This document shows, one piece after another, positions 1-8,283 of a stretch of DNA of 64,000 nt. Position 1 is the first letter of the stretch; each line of letters begins with the position of its first letter. The position numbers and the translations under genes were made by a program. The notes beneath the pieces were generated by a model. That model had not been told where the DNA came from. It searched no databases and was given only the letters and a program-made list of their open reading frames with translations. The stretch is from Rhizobium mongolense USDA 1844. Lineage in GTDB: Bacteria; Pseudomonadota; Alphaproteobacteria; Rhizobiales; Rhizobiaceae. The stretch lies in contig NZ_ATTQ01000009.1 of assembly GCF_000419765.1 (NCBI RefSeq), positions 124,001-188,000 of the forward strand, read 5' to 3'.

Positions 1-1
1 C

Positions 2-124
2 ACGCCGCTTGCGAGTGCGGTGAAGAACTCCTATGCCGCGGCAGTGGCAGGCGGCGGCAACGGTCCTGAGGATTACGTGCCGCATCTTGCAGACTTCGTT
101 GCCCGGACGAACAATGTCGGTTGA
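2..124 (+). CDS. C-terminal end of a 3-hydroxyisobutyrate-dehydrogenase-family oxidoreductase (partial)
   Basis: Only the last 40 codons are inside the window; the 5' part lies to the left. The tail (PLASAVKNSYAAAV, then a GPEDYVPHLADF stretch) resembles the C-terminal helices of NAD(P)-dependent beta-hydroxyacid dehydrogenases such as L-threonate or 3-hydroxyisobutyrate dehydrogenases, where a Pro-Leu stretch precedes a closing 'ED...' helix. The frame is open from base 2 to the TGA. Family assignment rests on this short tail alone and is tentative; the substrate cannot be told. Confidence 0.5.
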   Translation, partial: TPLASAVKNSYAAAVAGGGNGPEDYVPHLADFVARTNNVG

Positions 125-254
125 CCGCAGATCAAAGCAAGCGGCGGTGTGAAAGCAGTTTCAGCAGCTTCTAATCGATATTATGTTAGCAGGTAAGTTG
201 ACGCTTCGCGCGAAATCAACTTCTATCCGCCACCGCTTTTTGGGGAGGTTGAAG

Positions 255-1130
255 ATGCGTGTCGTAACAAGGATTGCCGAACTGCGGGAGCACATTGCGG
301 CAATCAAAAATGAAGGCCGGTCCCTTGGGTTCGTCCCGACGATGGGGTACCTTCACGCCGGGCATATGGAACTGGTCGCGCGTGCACGCAGTAAAAACGA
401 TGCCGTCGTCGTCTCGATTTTCGTCAATCCGCTGCAGTTCGGAAAGAACGAAGACCTTAGGCGCTATCCGAGAGACTTCGAAAGGGACAGCGCCATGCTC
501 TCTGCCGCCGGCGTCGATATCCTTTTTTCCCCAAGCGTTGAGGAGATGTATCCGCGGCCGATGCACACGATCGTGGACGTGCCGGCGCTTGGTAGCGAGT
601 TGGAGGGTGCCGTGCGGCCCGGACATTTTGCCGGCGTTGCGACCGTCGTGACCAAGCTTTTCAATATCGTTCAGCCACATGCGGCCTATTTTGGCAAAAA
701 GGACTACCAGCAGGTCGTCATCATCAAACGGATGGTCGAGGATCTTGCCCTGCCGGTCCGCATCGTCGCCGTCGAGACTGTCCGGGAGGCCGACGGCCTG
801 GCGTTTTCATCGCGAAACAGTTACCTGACGGCGGACGAACGGGCCGCTGCGGTGATCGTTCCAAAGGCACTTGACGAAGCCGAACGACTTTACCGCGAGG
901 GAATCGACGAGCCGCAGGCTCTGGAGGCGGCATTGGCCGCGTTCATTGCACGCGAGCCGCTCGCCGTGGCTGAAGTCGTCGCCGTTCGCGACCCGCAGAC
1001 CCTGACACGGCTTGAAACCTTGCGCGATCGGCAAGCCCTTGTCGCCCTCTTCGTTCGGATCGGTTCGACCAGGCTTCTTGACAACAGGATCATCGGCCAC
1101 CGGCGCCAAACCCAGTCGAGGGCCGCGTGA
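255..1130 (+). CDS. panC: Pantoate--beta-alanine ligase (pantothenate synthetase)
   Basis: Condenses D-pantoate with beta-alanine using ATP, the last step of cytosolic pantothenate (vitamin B5) synthesis. The 291-residue protein has PTMGYLHAGH near residues 28-37, holding the HxGH nucleotidyl-transfer motif, then FVNPLQF, GKKDYQQ and a KMSKS-like FSSRNSYL stretch, in the family order and usual length. The frame is open from 183, but the start at 255 is chosen because it has a GGGGAGG ribosome site 6-7 bases upstream and gives the conserved N terminus. The stop overlaps the panB start (TGATG), so the two are translationally coupled. Confidence 0.96.
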   Translation: MRVVTRIAELREHIAAIKNEGRSLGFVPTMGYLHAGHMELVARARSKNDAVVVSIFVNPLQFGKNEDLRRYPRDFERDSAMLSAAGVDILFSPSVEEMYPRPMHTIVDVPALGSELEGAVRPGHFAGVATVVTKLFNIVQPHAAYFGKKDYQQVVIIKRMVEDLALPVRIVAVETVREADGLAFSSRNSYLTADERAAAVIVPKALDEAERLYREGIDEPQALEAALAAFIAREPLAVAEVVAVRDPQTLTRLETLRDRQALVALFVRIGSTRLLDNRIIGHRRQTQSRAA

Positions 1131-1960
1131 TGAGCAAGCCTTCCAGTCAAAAGCGGCTGACACCATTTCGCATCCAGTCCATGAAGGGCTCAGCGCCGAT
1201 CGTTTGCCTGACCGCTTATACGACACCGATGGCGCGCGCCCTTGATGCCCATTGCGATCTGCTTTTGGTCGGCGATTCCGTCGGCATGGTGCTCTACGGC
1301 CTGCCGAGCACGACTTCGGTTACACTCGACATGATGATCGCCCACGGCCAGGCGGTCATGCGGGGAGTCTCGCGGGCCTGCGTCATCGTCGATCTGCCCT
1401 TCGGCAGCTACCAGGAATCGAAGGAACAGGCTTTTCGCAGTGCCGTGCGGATCATGCAGGAAACCGGCTGCGACGGCGTCAAGCTGGAGGGCGGCGAGGA
1501 GATGGTCGAGACCATCGCCTTTTTGACCGCGCGCGGCGTGCCGGTCTGCGGACATATCGGACTGATGCCGCAACAGGTGCACACCGCCGGCGGTTACCGC
1601 TCGCTCGGCCACAATGAAAGCGAGATCGCCAGGGTGAGGCGCGATGCCAGAGCAGTCGGCGGATCCGGCGCTTTTGCAGTCGTCATCGAGGGAATGGTGG
1701 AGCCGCTGGCGCGCGAGGTGACCGCCTCGATCCACGCCGCGACGATCGGCATCGGCGCTTCGCCGGCCTGCGACGGCCAGATCCTGGTTGCCGAGGACAT
1801 GCTGGGCGTCTTCACCGATTTCAAGCCCAAATTTGTCAAACGCTATGCCGGTCTTGCACAGACAATCGAAGAGGCGGCAAGCGCCTATGCTGACGATGTC
1901 CGGAATCGACGGTTCCCGGCCAAGGAACACACCTTCGACGTTCGACCTCCACCGCCTTGA
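1130..1960 (+). CDS. panB: 3-methyl-2-oxobutanoate hydroxymethyltransferase
   Basis: Transfers a hydroxymethyl group from 5,10-methylene-THF to 2-ketoisovalerate, giving ketopantoate, the first committed step toward pantothenate. The 276-residue TIM-barrel protein shows CLTAYTTPMA, the metal-binding LLVGDSVGMV, DGVKLEGGEE and GHIGLMPQ motifs in family order. The ATG at 1130 overlaps the panC stop; a GTG one codon earlier is possible but less likely. panC-panB in this order and coupling is a two-gene pantothenate cassette; panE and panD are not in the window. From memory of the literature, panCB lies on a large plasmid in Rhizobium etli, which would fit an accessory replicon here. Confidence 0.96.
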   Translation: MSKPSSQKRLTPFRIQSMKGSAPIVCLTAYTTPMARALDAHCDLLLVGDSVGMVLYGLPSTTSVTLDMMIAHGQAVMRGVSRACVIVDLPFGSYQESKEQAFRSAVRIMQETGCDGVKLEGGEEMVETIAFLTARGVPVCGHIGLMPQQVHTAGGYRSLGHNESEIARVRRDARAVGGSGAFAVVIEGMVEPLAREVTASIHAATIGIGASPACDGQILVAEDMLGVFTDFKPKFVKRYAGLAQTIEEAASAYADDVRNRRFPAKEHTFDVRPPPP

Positions 1961-2209
1961 TCCGCAGGTCTGGCAAGCCCTGTTCCTATGGGCTCGCCTC
2001 GGCCCAAGTCGTCGACGCCGGGTCGGCCGATCTTTCTTGGCATGCACCGGAAGACATTTATCAGCAGTGCTGTCGATTTCGGCGGCCGTCGATCGTCCTT
2101 GAACAGGTGAGCGCTCCAGTTGCGGAATGACGGCCCGCGCCTCGCGTTCAAAAGCCCGGGAGAGACGGCACACGGCTCCTCTCTCACGATCAGATCGATG
2201 GAGGATATT

Positions 2210-2929
2210 ATGGCTGATCATCAGCACCTGACACCCGCAATCGAACTCGCCCGCAGAAACGGTGCCCGATTTCCGAATGAGAGTGAAGACTATCGGCGTG
2301 CGCGCGATGCGCTGCTTGCCGAAGAGATCGAGCTGCGCCGCCACATAGAACGCGTCGCGGAGCAAAGGCGCGCTCTTCCGCCTGGGGGCGAAGTGACGAA
2401 GGAATACAGGTTTGAGGGACGTACCGGTTTCGTGTCATTGAAAGACCTGTTCGCCGACAAGGACACGCTGGTCGTCTACAGCTACATGTTCGGTCCCGAA
2501 CGCGAACGTCCTTGTCCTATGTGCACATCCTTATTGTCCGCCTGGGACGGGGAAGTGCCCGACATGCAGCAGCGCATAGCGCTCGCAGTCGTAGCGCGTT
2601 CGCCCCTCGAAAGGCTGCTGTCGTTCAAGAAGGAGCGCGGTTGGCGCTATCTGCCGCTTTATTCCGACATTGATGGGGACTATAGCCGGGACTATCGCGC
2701 GCTCGGTGAGGGCGGCAGCGACGACGCGGCGTTTAACGTCTTTTCGCGACGCGACGGTACGATCCGGCATTTCTGGAGCGAGGAAATGGGATCGGCGACA
2801 GCCGACCCAGGGCAGGATCCGCGCGGTGCGCCCGACCTCATGCCCCTCTGGACGGTGCTCGATTCCACGCCGGAAGGACGTGCGCCGGACTGGTATCCGA
2901 AGCTTTCCTACTCGTCTTTGAGCATCTGA
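2210..2929 (+). CDS. DUF899 family thioredoxin-like protein
   Basis: A 239-residue protein of the DUF899 family, predicted thioredoxin-fold proteins of unknown substrate. It shows the typical N-terminal helical region (LLAEEIELRRHIERVAEQRRALPPGG), the EYRFEG segment, then LVVYSYMFGPERERPCPMCTSLL, whose CPMC dithiol sits where the thioredoxin active site would be, and a C-terminal DLMPLWTVLDSTPEGR segment. The frame extends upstream to 2120, but the ATG at 2210 has a GGAGGA ribosome site 6 bases away and starts the conserved part. No operon partner is evident. A peroxide or thiol redox role is inference only. Confidence 0.85.
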   Translation: MADHQHLTPAIELARRNGARFPNESEDYRRARDALLAEEIELRRHIERVAEQRRALPPGGEVTKEYRFEGRTGFVSLKDLFADKDTLVVYSYMFGPERERPCPMCTSLLSAWDGEVPDMQQRIALAVVARSPLERLLSFKKERGWRYLPLYSDIDGDYSRDYRALGEGGSDDAAFNVFSRRDGTIRHFWSEEMGSATADPGQDPRGAPDLMPLWTVLDSTPEGRAPDWYPKLSYSSLSI

Positions 2930-3201
2930 TGCGAATATCGGAGACGGACGTCGCGCACGGCAAGGCCAGGCGCGGCGTCATAGTCGGCTTCGGTTTTTGC
3001 TGCCAGAAAGGCTCTGCCGAGCCGGAAAAACTGCGTGATTGGTCACAAATCATAGGAGAATTGTCAAAAAAGTATCAGTGAAAGGTCGATGGCGTAGTAG
3101 CGATCGCTGATGCCTGCGCGTAAAGTCCCTTCAGATGATGACCTCTGGGAGGAGGTGTCATTGCCGGAGAAATTCCGGTTGAGCGCAGGGAGGAAGGTTC
3201 G

Positions 3202-4086
3202 ATGAATCCAGATTTGGAAGTGGTCGCGATCGGCAGCGGCGAGTCCTTCAAGGCCTGGGAGCATGGTTATCCCTACCGTACGGTCCGCTGGCACTTCCAT
3301 CCCGAATATGAGATCCACCATGTCGTCGCGACGACGGGACAATATTTCGTCGGCGATTTCATCGGCGAATTCGAGCCCGACAACCTTGTGCTCACCGGAC
3401 CGAACCTGCCGCACAATTGGGTGAGCGACGTGCCGCCGGGCACATGCCTGCCACTACGCTGTCGGGTGCTTCAATTCACCGAGTCCTTCCTTGCAGATGC
3501 AAGTCGGATTTTTCCGGAACTCTCGGCTTGTGCCGGCATTTTGGAAATGAGCCGTCGGGGTGCGCTGTTCACACCGGAAACGGCATCGCTCGTCGGCCCG
3601 CTCCTCGGGGAACTGGTCGAAGCCAAGGGAATTCGCCGCATCGAGCTTTTCATGAACGTGCTCGATGCGCTGAGTTCTGCGCAGGGCACGCGCACCCTTG
3701 CGAGCGCGCTTTATCATCCGGATCCCTCGGGCTTCATGTCAGCCGGGGTGAACCAGGCGCTGGCCTTTATCAACACGCATCTGACCGAGCCTTTCAGTGA
3801 AGGTGACCTTGCCGAGTTGACCGGGCAAAGCCCAAGCGCGTTCTCCCGCAGCTTCCGTCGGCATACCGGCATGGCGCTCGTTCAATATGTGAACCGGCTG
3901 CGGATCAACTTCGCCTGCCATCTGCTGATGAGCGAAACCGCCATGTCGATAACCGACATCTGCTTTGCGGCCGGCTTTAACAATATCTCGAATTTCAATC
4001 GGCGTTTTCTGGATCAAAAGGGCATGGCGCCCTCGCGTTTCAGAACATTGCTGGCACAAAATGCAAGAGCGGTGGAGGCCGCCTAA
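3202..4086 (+). CDS. AraC-family regulator of the ribitol operon (predicted)
   Basis: A 294-residue cytosolic regulator with an N-terminal cupin sensor (about residues 20-110, including RWHFHPEYEIHHVV and GPNLPHNW) and a C-terminal double helix-turn-helix AraC domain (about residues 190-290, including SEGDLAELTGQSPSAFSRSF and ITDICFAAGFNNISNFNRRF). The start has a strong GGAGGAAGG ribosome site. It lies just upstream of, and codirectional with, the ribitol transport and catabolic genes, so it is the likely activator or repressor of that operon; the inducer is inferred, not seen. Two short dyads (ACCTC/GAGGT near 3145 and CCGGA/TCCGG near 3165) precede it. Confidence 0.88.
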   Translation: MNPDLEVVAIGSGESFKAWEHGYPYRTVRWHFHPEYEIHHVVATTGQYFVGDFIGEFEPDNLVLTGPNLPHNWVSDVPPGTCLPLRCRVLQFTESFLADASRIFPELSACAGILEMSRRGALFTPETASLVGPLLGELVEAKGIRRIELFMNVLDALSSAQGTRTLASALYHPDPSGFMSAGVNQALAFINTHLTEPFSEGDLAELTGQSPSAFSRSFRRHTGMALVQYVNRLRINFACHLLMSETAMSITDICFAAGFNNISNFNRRFLDQKGMAPSRFRTLLAQNARAVEAA

Positions 4087-4268
4087 AAAAGGAGGACCGG
4101 GGAGGAGAAAACGAACAACAGGGCAAGGCGAACGGGCGCGCAAGTGGCCCGAACGGGATTGCTTGTCCGCAAATCAGGCTGAGAAGCGCCGGTTAGAAGG
4201 CGCCTTGGACGGCCGGATCGCACAAAGAGTGTCGAGTTCGAGCGAGCTTGAGACTTCGTCGAAACAGT

Positions 4269-4280
4269 TACCATTTGGTA
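4269..4280. promoter_or_regulatory. Short dyad next to the ribosome site of the ribitol binding-protein gene
   Basis: TACCATTTGGTA is a 5+5 inverted repeat with a 2-base spacer, lying just ahead of the CGGAG ribosome site of the gene starting at 4294. It could be half of an operator for the AraC regulator or chance; only the sequence symmetry supports it. Confidence 0.25.
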
Positions 4281-4293
4281 CGGAGAAATTCCA

Positions 4294-5379
4294 ATGACCC
4301 AATTCGCATGGAAATTGGCAGGCGCAGCAGCGCTCGCCGTCGGTCTTGTCAGCGGCACGTCGGCCTTTGCACAATCTGCAAAGGTAACCGATGCAACGGT
4401 CGCCTTTCTGATGCCCGACCAGAGCTCCACACGCTATGAGGAGCACGACTATCCGGGCTTTGAAGCGGAGATGAAAAAGCTCTGCGCCGGTTGCAAGGTG
4501 ATTTACCAGAACGCAAACGGCGACGCTTCGCGCCAGCAGCAGCAGTTCAACTCGGCAATCTCGCAAGGCGCCAAGGCGATCGTGCTCGACCCGGTCGATT
4601 CCACGGCTGCCGCGTCGCTGGTCAAAATGGCGCAGAGCCAGGGCGTCAAGGTGATCGCCTATGACCGACCGATTCCCTCTGCCGCGGCAGACTATTACGT
4701 CTCCTTCAACAATGAGGAAATCGGCAAGATGATCGCCAAATCGCTGGTCGATCATCTGAAGGCGAAGAACGTCCAGGCTGGCGACGGCGGACTTCTTGAG
4801 ATCAACGGCTCGCCGACGGATGCTGCCGCAGGCCTCATCAAGAAGGGTATCCATGCCGGTCTCGCCGAGGGCGGCTATCCGATCCTTGCCGAATTCGATA
4901 CGCCGGAATGGGCTCCGCCGAAGGCGCAGCAGTGGGCGAGCGGACAGATCACCCGTTTCGGCAAGAAGATCATCGGTGTTGTGGCCGCCAATGACGGCAC
5001 GGGCGGTGCTGCCGTTGCAGCCCTCAAGGCTGCCGGCATCGATCCTGTGCCGCCGGTCACCGGCAACGATGCGACGATTGCTGGCCTGCAGCTCATCATC
5101 GCAGGCGATCAGTACAACACCATCTCCAAGCCAAGCGAGATCGTGGCCGCCGCTGCGGCGAATGTCGCCATCCAGCTGCTATCGGGCGAAACCCCGAAGG
5201 CCGATACCACGCTCTTCGACACGCCGACGCAACTCTTCACGCCGGCGCTCGTTACTGCTGAAAACTTAAAGGCCGAGATCATCGACAAAACCGTCAATGG
5301 CAAGCCGATCCAGACCCCGGAGCAGCTTTGCACGGATCGCTACGCCGAAGGCTGCAAAAAACTCGGCATCGGCAGCTGA
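4294..5379 (+). CDS. Sugar/polyol ABC transporter substrate-binding protein (ribitol, predicted)
   Basis: A 361-residue periplasmic binding protein of the XylF/RbsB (peripla_BP_4) type. A clear signal peptide (MTQFAWKLAGAAALAVGLV, cleavage after AFA at about residue 26) precedes two alpha/beta lobes; NGDASRQQQQFNSAISQGAKAIVLDPVD and GVVAANDGTGGAAVAAL are typical motifs. Cysteines at LCAGCK and near the C terminus (LCTDRYAEGCKK) could form disulfides. It is the first structural gene of an operon whose last two genes encode ribitol dehydrogenase and D-ribulokinase, which is why ribitol (or a close pentitol) is the inferred ligand. A perfect hairpin follows its stop codon. Confidence 0.88.
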   Translation: MTQFAWKLAGAAALAVGLVSGTSAFAQSAKVTDATVAFLMPDQSSTRYEEHDYPGFEAEMKKLCAGCKVIYQNANGDASRQQQQFNSAISQGAKAIVLDPVDSTAAASLVKMAQSQGVKVIAYDRPIPSAAADYYVSFNNEEIGKMIAKSLVDHLKAKNVQAGDGGLLEINGSPTDAAAGLIKKGIHAGLAEGGYPILAEFDTPEWAPPKAQQWASGQITRFGKKIIGVVAANDGTGGAAVAALKAAGIDPVPPVTGNDATIAGLQLIIAGDQYNTISKPSEIVAAAAANVAIQLLSGETPKADTTLFDTPTQLFTPALVTAENLKAEIIDKTVNGKPIQTPEQLCTDRYAEGCKKLGIGS

Positions 5380-5393
5380 TCTGTCCTCCCAGA

Positions 5394-5431
5394 AGGTCCT
5401 TCGACCGCTCTTGCGAGCGGTCGAAGGACCT
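5394..5431. promoter_or_regulatory. Intercistronic hairpin behind the ribitol binding-protein gene
   Basis: A perfect 17-bp stem (GGTCCTTCGACCGCTC and its complement plus one A-T pair) closes a TTGC loop. No T tract follows, so it is not a standard terminator. Its position between the binding-protein and ATPase genes suggests 3' protection of the upstream mRNA segment. Its 3' arm contains GAAGGA, which would be the ribosome site of the ATPase gene if that gene starts at 5439. Confidence 0.75.
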
Positions 5432-5459
5432 GAAATTCATGATGAAAGGCTCGCGACAG

Positions 5460-6281
5460 ATGACTGACGCTTCCAACCAAGCAACCCCGGCCGGCGAAGT
5501 GGTGCTTAGCCTAAAAGGTATCTCGAAACATTTCGGCGCCGTCTCGGCGCTCACCGATATCGATCTTGACGTTCACGCAGGCGAGGTCGTGGCGCTCGTT
5601 GGCGACAACGGCGCCGGCAAATCGACGCTTGTGAAGATCCTTGCCGGCGTCCACCAGCCGAGTTCGGGCGAGATCACTTTCCGCGGCAGCAAGGTGACGT
5701 TGGCCGACCCGAGTGCGGCCCTCTCCTTGGGGATTGCGACCGTGTTTCAGGATCTTGCACTTTGCGAGAACCTTGATGTCGTTGCCAACATCTTCCTCGG
5801 CCGGGAGCTCAGTCCGTTAAGGCTTGACGAGACCGCGATGGAGGTTCGTGCCTGGACGCTGTTGACCGAGCTTTCGGCCCGCATTCCAAGTGTCCGCATT
5901 CCGATCGCATCGCTGTCGGGTGGACAGCGACAGACGGTGGCGATCGCCCGGTCCCTGCTTCTGGAGCCGAAGCTCATCCTGCTCGACGAGCCGACGGCCG
6001 CCCTTGGTGTTGCCCAGACGGCAGAGGTGCTGAACCTGATCGAGCGGGTGCGCGACCGCGGCCTCGGGGTCGTAATGATCAGCCATAATATGGAGGACGT
6101 GCGTGCAGTAGCCGATCGCATCGTCGTCTTGAGGCTCGGGCGGAACAACGGAGTTTTCTATCCCGATGCGTCCAACCAGGAACTCGTCACCGCCATTACC
6201 GGGGCGACCGAAAATGCAGTCTCGCGCCGCGCCGGCCGTCGTCAGGCGCAGCAGGATATGAGGCAGGAGGGTCAGATATGA
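5460..6281 (+). CDS. Sugar/polyol ABC transporter ATP-binding protein (single ATPase domain)
   Basis: A 273-residue ATPase of the XylG/RbsA N-terminal type with a single nucleotide-binding domain: Walker A GDNGAGKST (about 45-53), Q-loop VFQDLALCENLDVVANIFLGRE, signature LSGGQRQTVAIARSLL, Walker B LILLDEPTAALG and the switch histidine in MISHNMEDV. Most carbohydrate importers of this class carry two fused ATPase domains; single-domain versions also occur (FrcA-like). ATG at 5460 is chosen by homology; in-frame ATGs at 5439 and 5442 are alternatives, the former with GAAGGA upstream inside the hairpin. The 3' end overlaps the permease start by 4 bases. Confidence 0.9.
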   Translation: MTDASNQATPAGEVVLSLKGISKHFGAVSALTDIDLDVHAGEVVALVGDNGAGKSTLVKILAGVHQPSSGEITFRGSKVTLADPSAALSLGIATVFQDLALCENLDVVANIFLGRELSPLRLDETAMEVRAWTLLTELSARIPSVRIPIASLSGGQRQTVAIARSLLLEPKLILLDEPTAALGVAQTAEVLNLIERVRDRGLGVVMISHNMEDVRAVADRIVVLRLGRNNGVFYPDASNQELVTAITGATENAVSRRAGRRQAQQDMRQEGQI

Positions 6282-7528
6282 CCAGCGATGTGAAGCAAAC
6301 AGCAACGCTTCTGGATCGCGGCGACGTTCGCGTCAGCCACGATGCGGGCATTGGCGCGACGATCCGCTCTTCGATCGATAAGGTGCGCTCGGGCGATCTG
6401 GGATCGCTTCCTGTGGTCGTCGGCCTGGTGATCATCTGGACAGTCTTCGGCACCCTCAACCCGACATTTCTTTCAAGCAACAACCTTGCAAACCTGCTTT
6501 TCGACGCATCAACGGTCGGGGTGATTTCCCTTGGAATCGTTTGCGTGCTGATGGTCGGCGAGATCGACCTGTCTGTTGGTTCAATCAGTGGCTTTGCTTC
6601 CGCCATGGTCGGCATGCTGTGGGTCAATCAGGGCTGGCCGGTGGCGGTTGCGATCATTGCCGCCGTGCTTGTCGGCGGATTGATCGGCTCGCTCTATGCT
6701 CTGCTTTTCAATCGCCTTGGAATGCCAAGTTTCGTTTCGACGCTTGCCGGCCTGCTGGCGGTGCTCGGAATGCAGCTCTATCTGCTCGGCGCAACAGGTT
6801 CGATCAACCTGCCTTACGGCTCGCCTTTGGTGAATTTCGGGCAGCTGCTCGTCATTCCGCGTCCACTCGCATACTTGTTTGCGCTGCTGCCGGGCGTCGT
6901 GATGCTGATTTCAGGCTATCGGGCCGCGCAACGCCGTAGACAAGCCAATCTCTCGTCGCGCTCGATCGGTGCTCTCGTCGTGCGTGTCGCTGCAATCACG
7001 ATCCTTCTCGAATTCGTCGTCTTTTATCTCAATCAGGATCGCGGCATCCCGTGGATGTTCGCGCTCTTCGTCGCGCTTGCGATCGTAATGAACTACGCGC
7101 TCACGCGGACTCAATGGGGCCGCTCGATGGCGGCCGTCGGCGGCAATCGCGAGGCGGCACGCCGTGCAGGCATCAATGTCCGGCTCATCTATACAAGCGC
7201 CTTCGTTCTTTGTGCCATGTTTGCCGCATTCGGCGGCGTGCTTGCGGCGGCGCGCCTGGCATCGGCAAGCCAGCAGGCCGGGACGGGCGACGTCAACCTG
7301 AATGCGATCGCAGCAGCAGTCATCGGCGGAACAAGCCTCTTCGGTGGCCGCGGCAGCGCTTACTCGGCACTTCTCGGCATCATCGTTATCCAGTCGATCG
7401 CAAGCGGTCTGACGATGCTCGATCTGTCTTCGGCCCTTCGCTACATGATCACCGGCGCAGTTCTTGCCATTGCAGTCATCGTCGACTCGCTGGCACGCCG
7501 GTCGAGAGTCTCGCACGGCCGCGCCTGA
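6278..7528 (+). CDS. Sugar/polyol ABC transporter permease (XylH-like)
   Basis: A 416-residue inner-membrane permease of the branched/ribose class (BPD_transp_2). About ten hydrophobic segments are visible, and the family motif GEIDLSVGSISGFASAMVG lies near residues 90-110. The EAARRAGINVR segment is the cytoplasmic coupling loop and AAAVIGGTSLFGGRGSAYSALLG is the conserved C-terminal signature. The start overlaps the ATPase stop (ATGA). The insert around RAAQRRRQANLSS is the long central loop seen in XylH-type permeases. It pairs with the preceding ATPase and binding protein to import the pentitol. Confidence 0.92.
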   Translation: MTSDVKQTATLLDRGDVRVSHDAGIGATIRSSIDKVRSGDLGSLPVVVGLVIIWTVFGTLNPTFLSSNNLANLLFDASTVGVISLGIVCVLMVGEIDLSVGSISGFASAMVGMLWVNQGWPVAVAIIAAVLVGGLIGSLYALLFNRLGMPSFVSTLAGLLAVLGMQLYLLGATGSINLPYGSPLVNFGQLLVIPRPLAYLFALLPGVVMLISGYRAAQRRRQANLSSRSIGALVVRVAAITILLEFVVFYLNQDRGIPWMFALFVALAIVMNYALTRTQWGRSMAAVGGNREAARRAGINVRLIYTSAFVLCAMFAAFGGVLAAARLASASQQAGTGDVNLNAIAAAVIGGTSLFGGRGSAYSALLGIIVIQSIASGLTMLDLSSALRYMITGAVLAIAVIVDSLARRSRVSHGRA

Positions 7529-7553
7529 TACAACTACGAAAGCAAGGATTGAT

Positions 7554-8282
7554 ATGGGACAGGAACTTTCTGGAAAGGTCGCAGCGATTACCGGGGCTGC
7601 CTCGGGGATCGGTCTTGAATGCGCCAAATCGTTATTGCGCGAGGGTGCGAGCGTTGCTCTCATCGACAAGGCCGAAGATTCACTGAGGAGCATATGCTCC
7701 GAGCTGGGTGCGAACGCTTTCCCTCTGGCCGCCGATCTGACCAATCCCGCCAGCGTCTCAATGATGATGCCGCAGATTTTGGAGCGGTTCGGAAAGCTCG
7801 ATATCTTTCACGCCAATGCGGGCTCCTACATCGGTGGGGAGGTCGTGGACGGCGATCCGGATGCCTGGGACCGAATGCTGAACTTGAATATCAATGCAGC
7901 CTTCCGATCGGTTCAGGCGGTCTTGCCTCATATGGTGGAGAGAAAGACCGGCGACATCATCATGACCAGTTCGATCGCCGGTCTGGTTCCCGTGGTTTGG
8001 GAGCCGATCTATACTGCGTCGAAACATGCCGTGCAGGCCTTCGTCCACACGGTCAGGCGCCAGGTCATAAAGCATGGCATTCGCGTCGGCGCGGTCGCAC
8101 CCGGCCCGGTGGTGACGGCGCTGATCAGCGACTGGCCGCAGGAAAAACTTGATGAGACGATTGCCGCAGGAGGATTGATGGAAGCCAGGGAGGTCGCAGA
8201 CGCGGTGCTCTTCATGCTGACGCGACCACGCAACGTGACGATCCGCGACCTCGTCATCTTGCCGCACAGCACGGACCTTTGA
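7554..8282 (+). CDS. rbtD: Ribitol 2-dehydrogenase (short-chain dehydrogenase)
   Basis: Oxidises ribitol to D-ribulose with NAD. The 242-residue protein is a classical SDR: cofactor motif TGAASGIG (about residues 12-19), NAG near residue 88, catalytic Ser in MTSSIAG and the YTASK pair. It strongly resembles Klebsiella RbtD from memory: GKVAAITGAASGIGLECA, LDIFHANAG followed by YIGG, WEPIYTASKHAVQAFVHT and the ending NVTIRDLVILPHS are near-identical. The ATG at 7554 gives the conserved N terminus; an upstream open frame to 7464 overlaps the permease and is ignored. One base separates its stop from the kinase start. Confidence 0.9.
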   Translation: MGQELSGKVAAITGAASGIGLECAKSLLREGASVALIDKAEDSLRSICSELGANAFPLAADLTNPASVSMMMPQILERFGKLDIFHANAGSYIGGEVVDGDPDAWDRMLNLNINAAFRSVQAVLPHMVERKTGDIIMTSSIAGLVPVVWEPIYTASKHAVQAFVHTVRRQVIKHGIRVGAVAPGPVVTALISDWPQEKLDETIAAGGLMEAREVADAVLFMLTRPRNVTIRDLVILPHSTDL

Positions 8283-8283
8283 C

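Noticed and set aside
1190..2365. 391-codon minus-strand frame across panB and the DUF899 start
   Set aside because: Shadow of panB; no motifs, and it crosses two real gene boundaries.
5394..5431. Reading the ribitol-operon hairpin as an intrinsic terminator ending a one-gene unit
   Set aside because: No T tract follows, and the downstream genes form one functional set with the upstream binding-protein gene.
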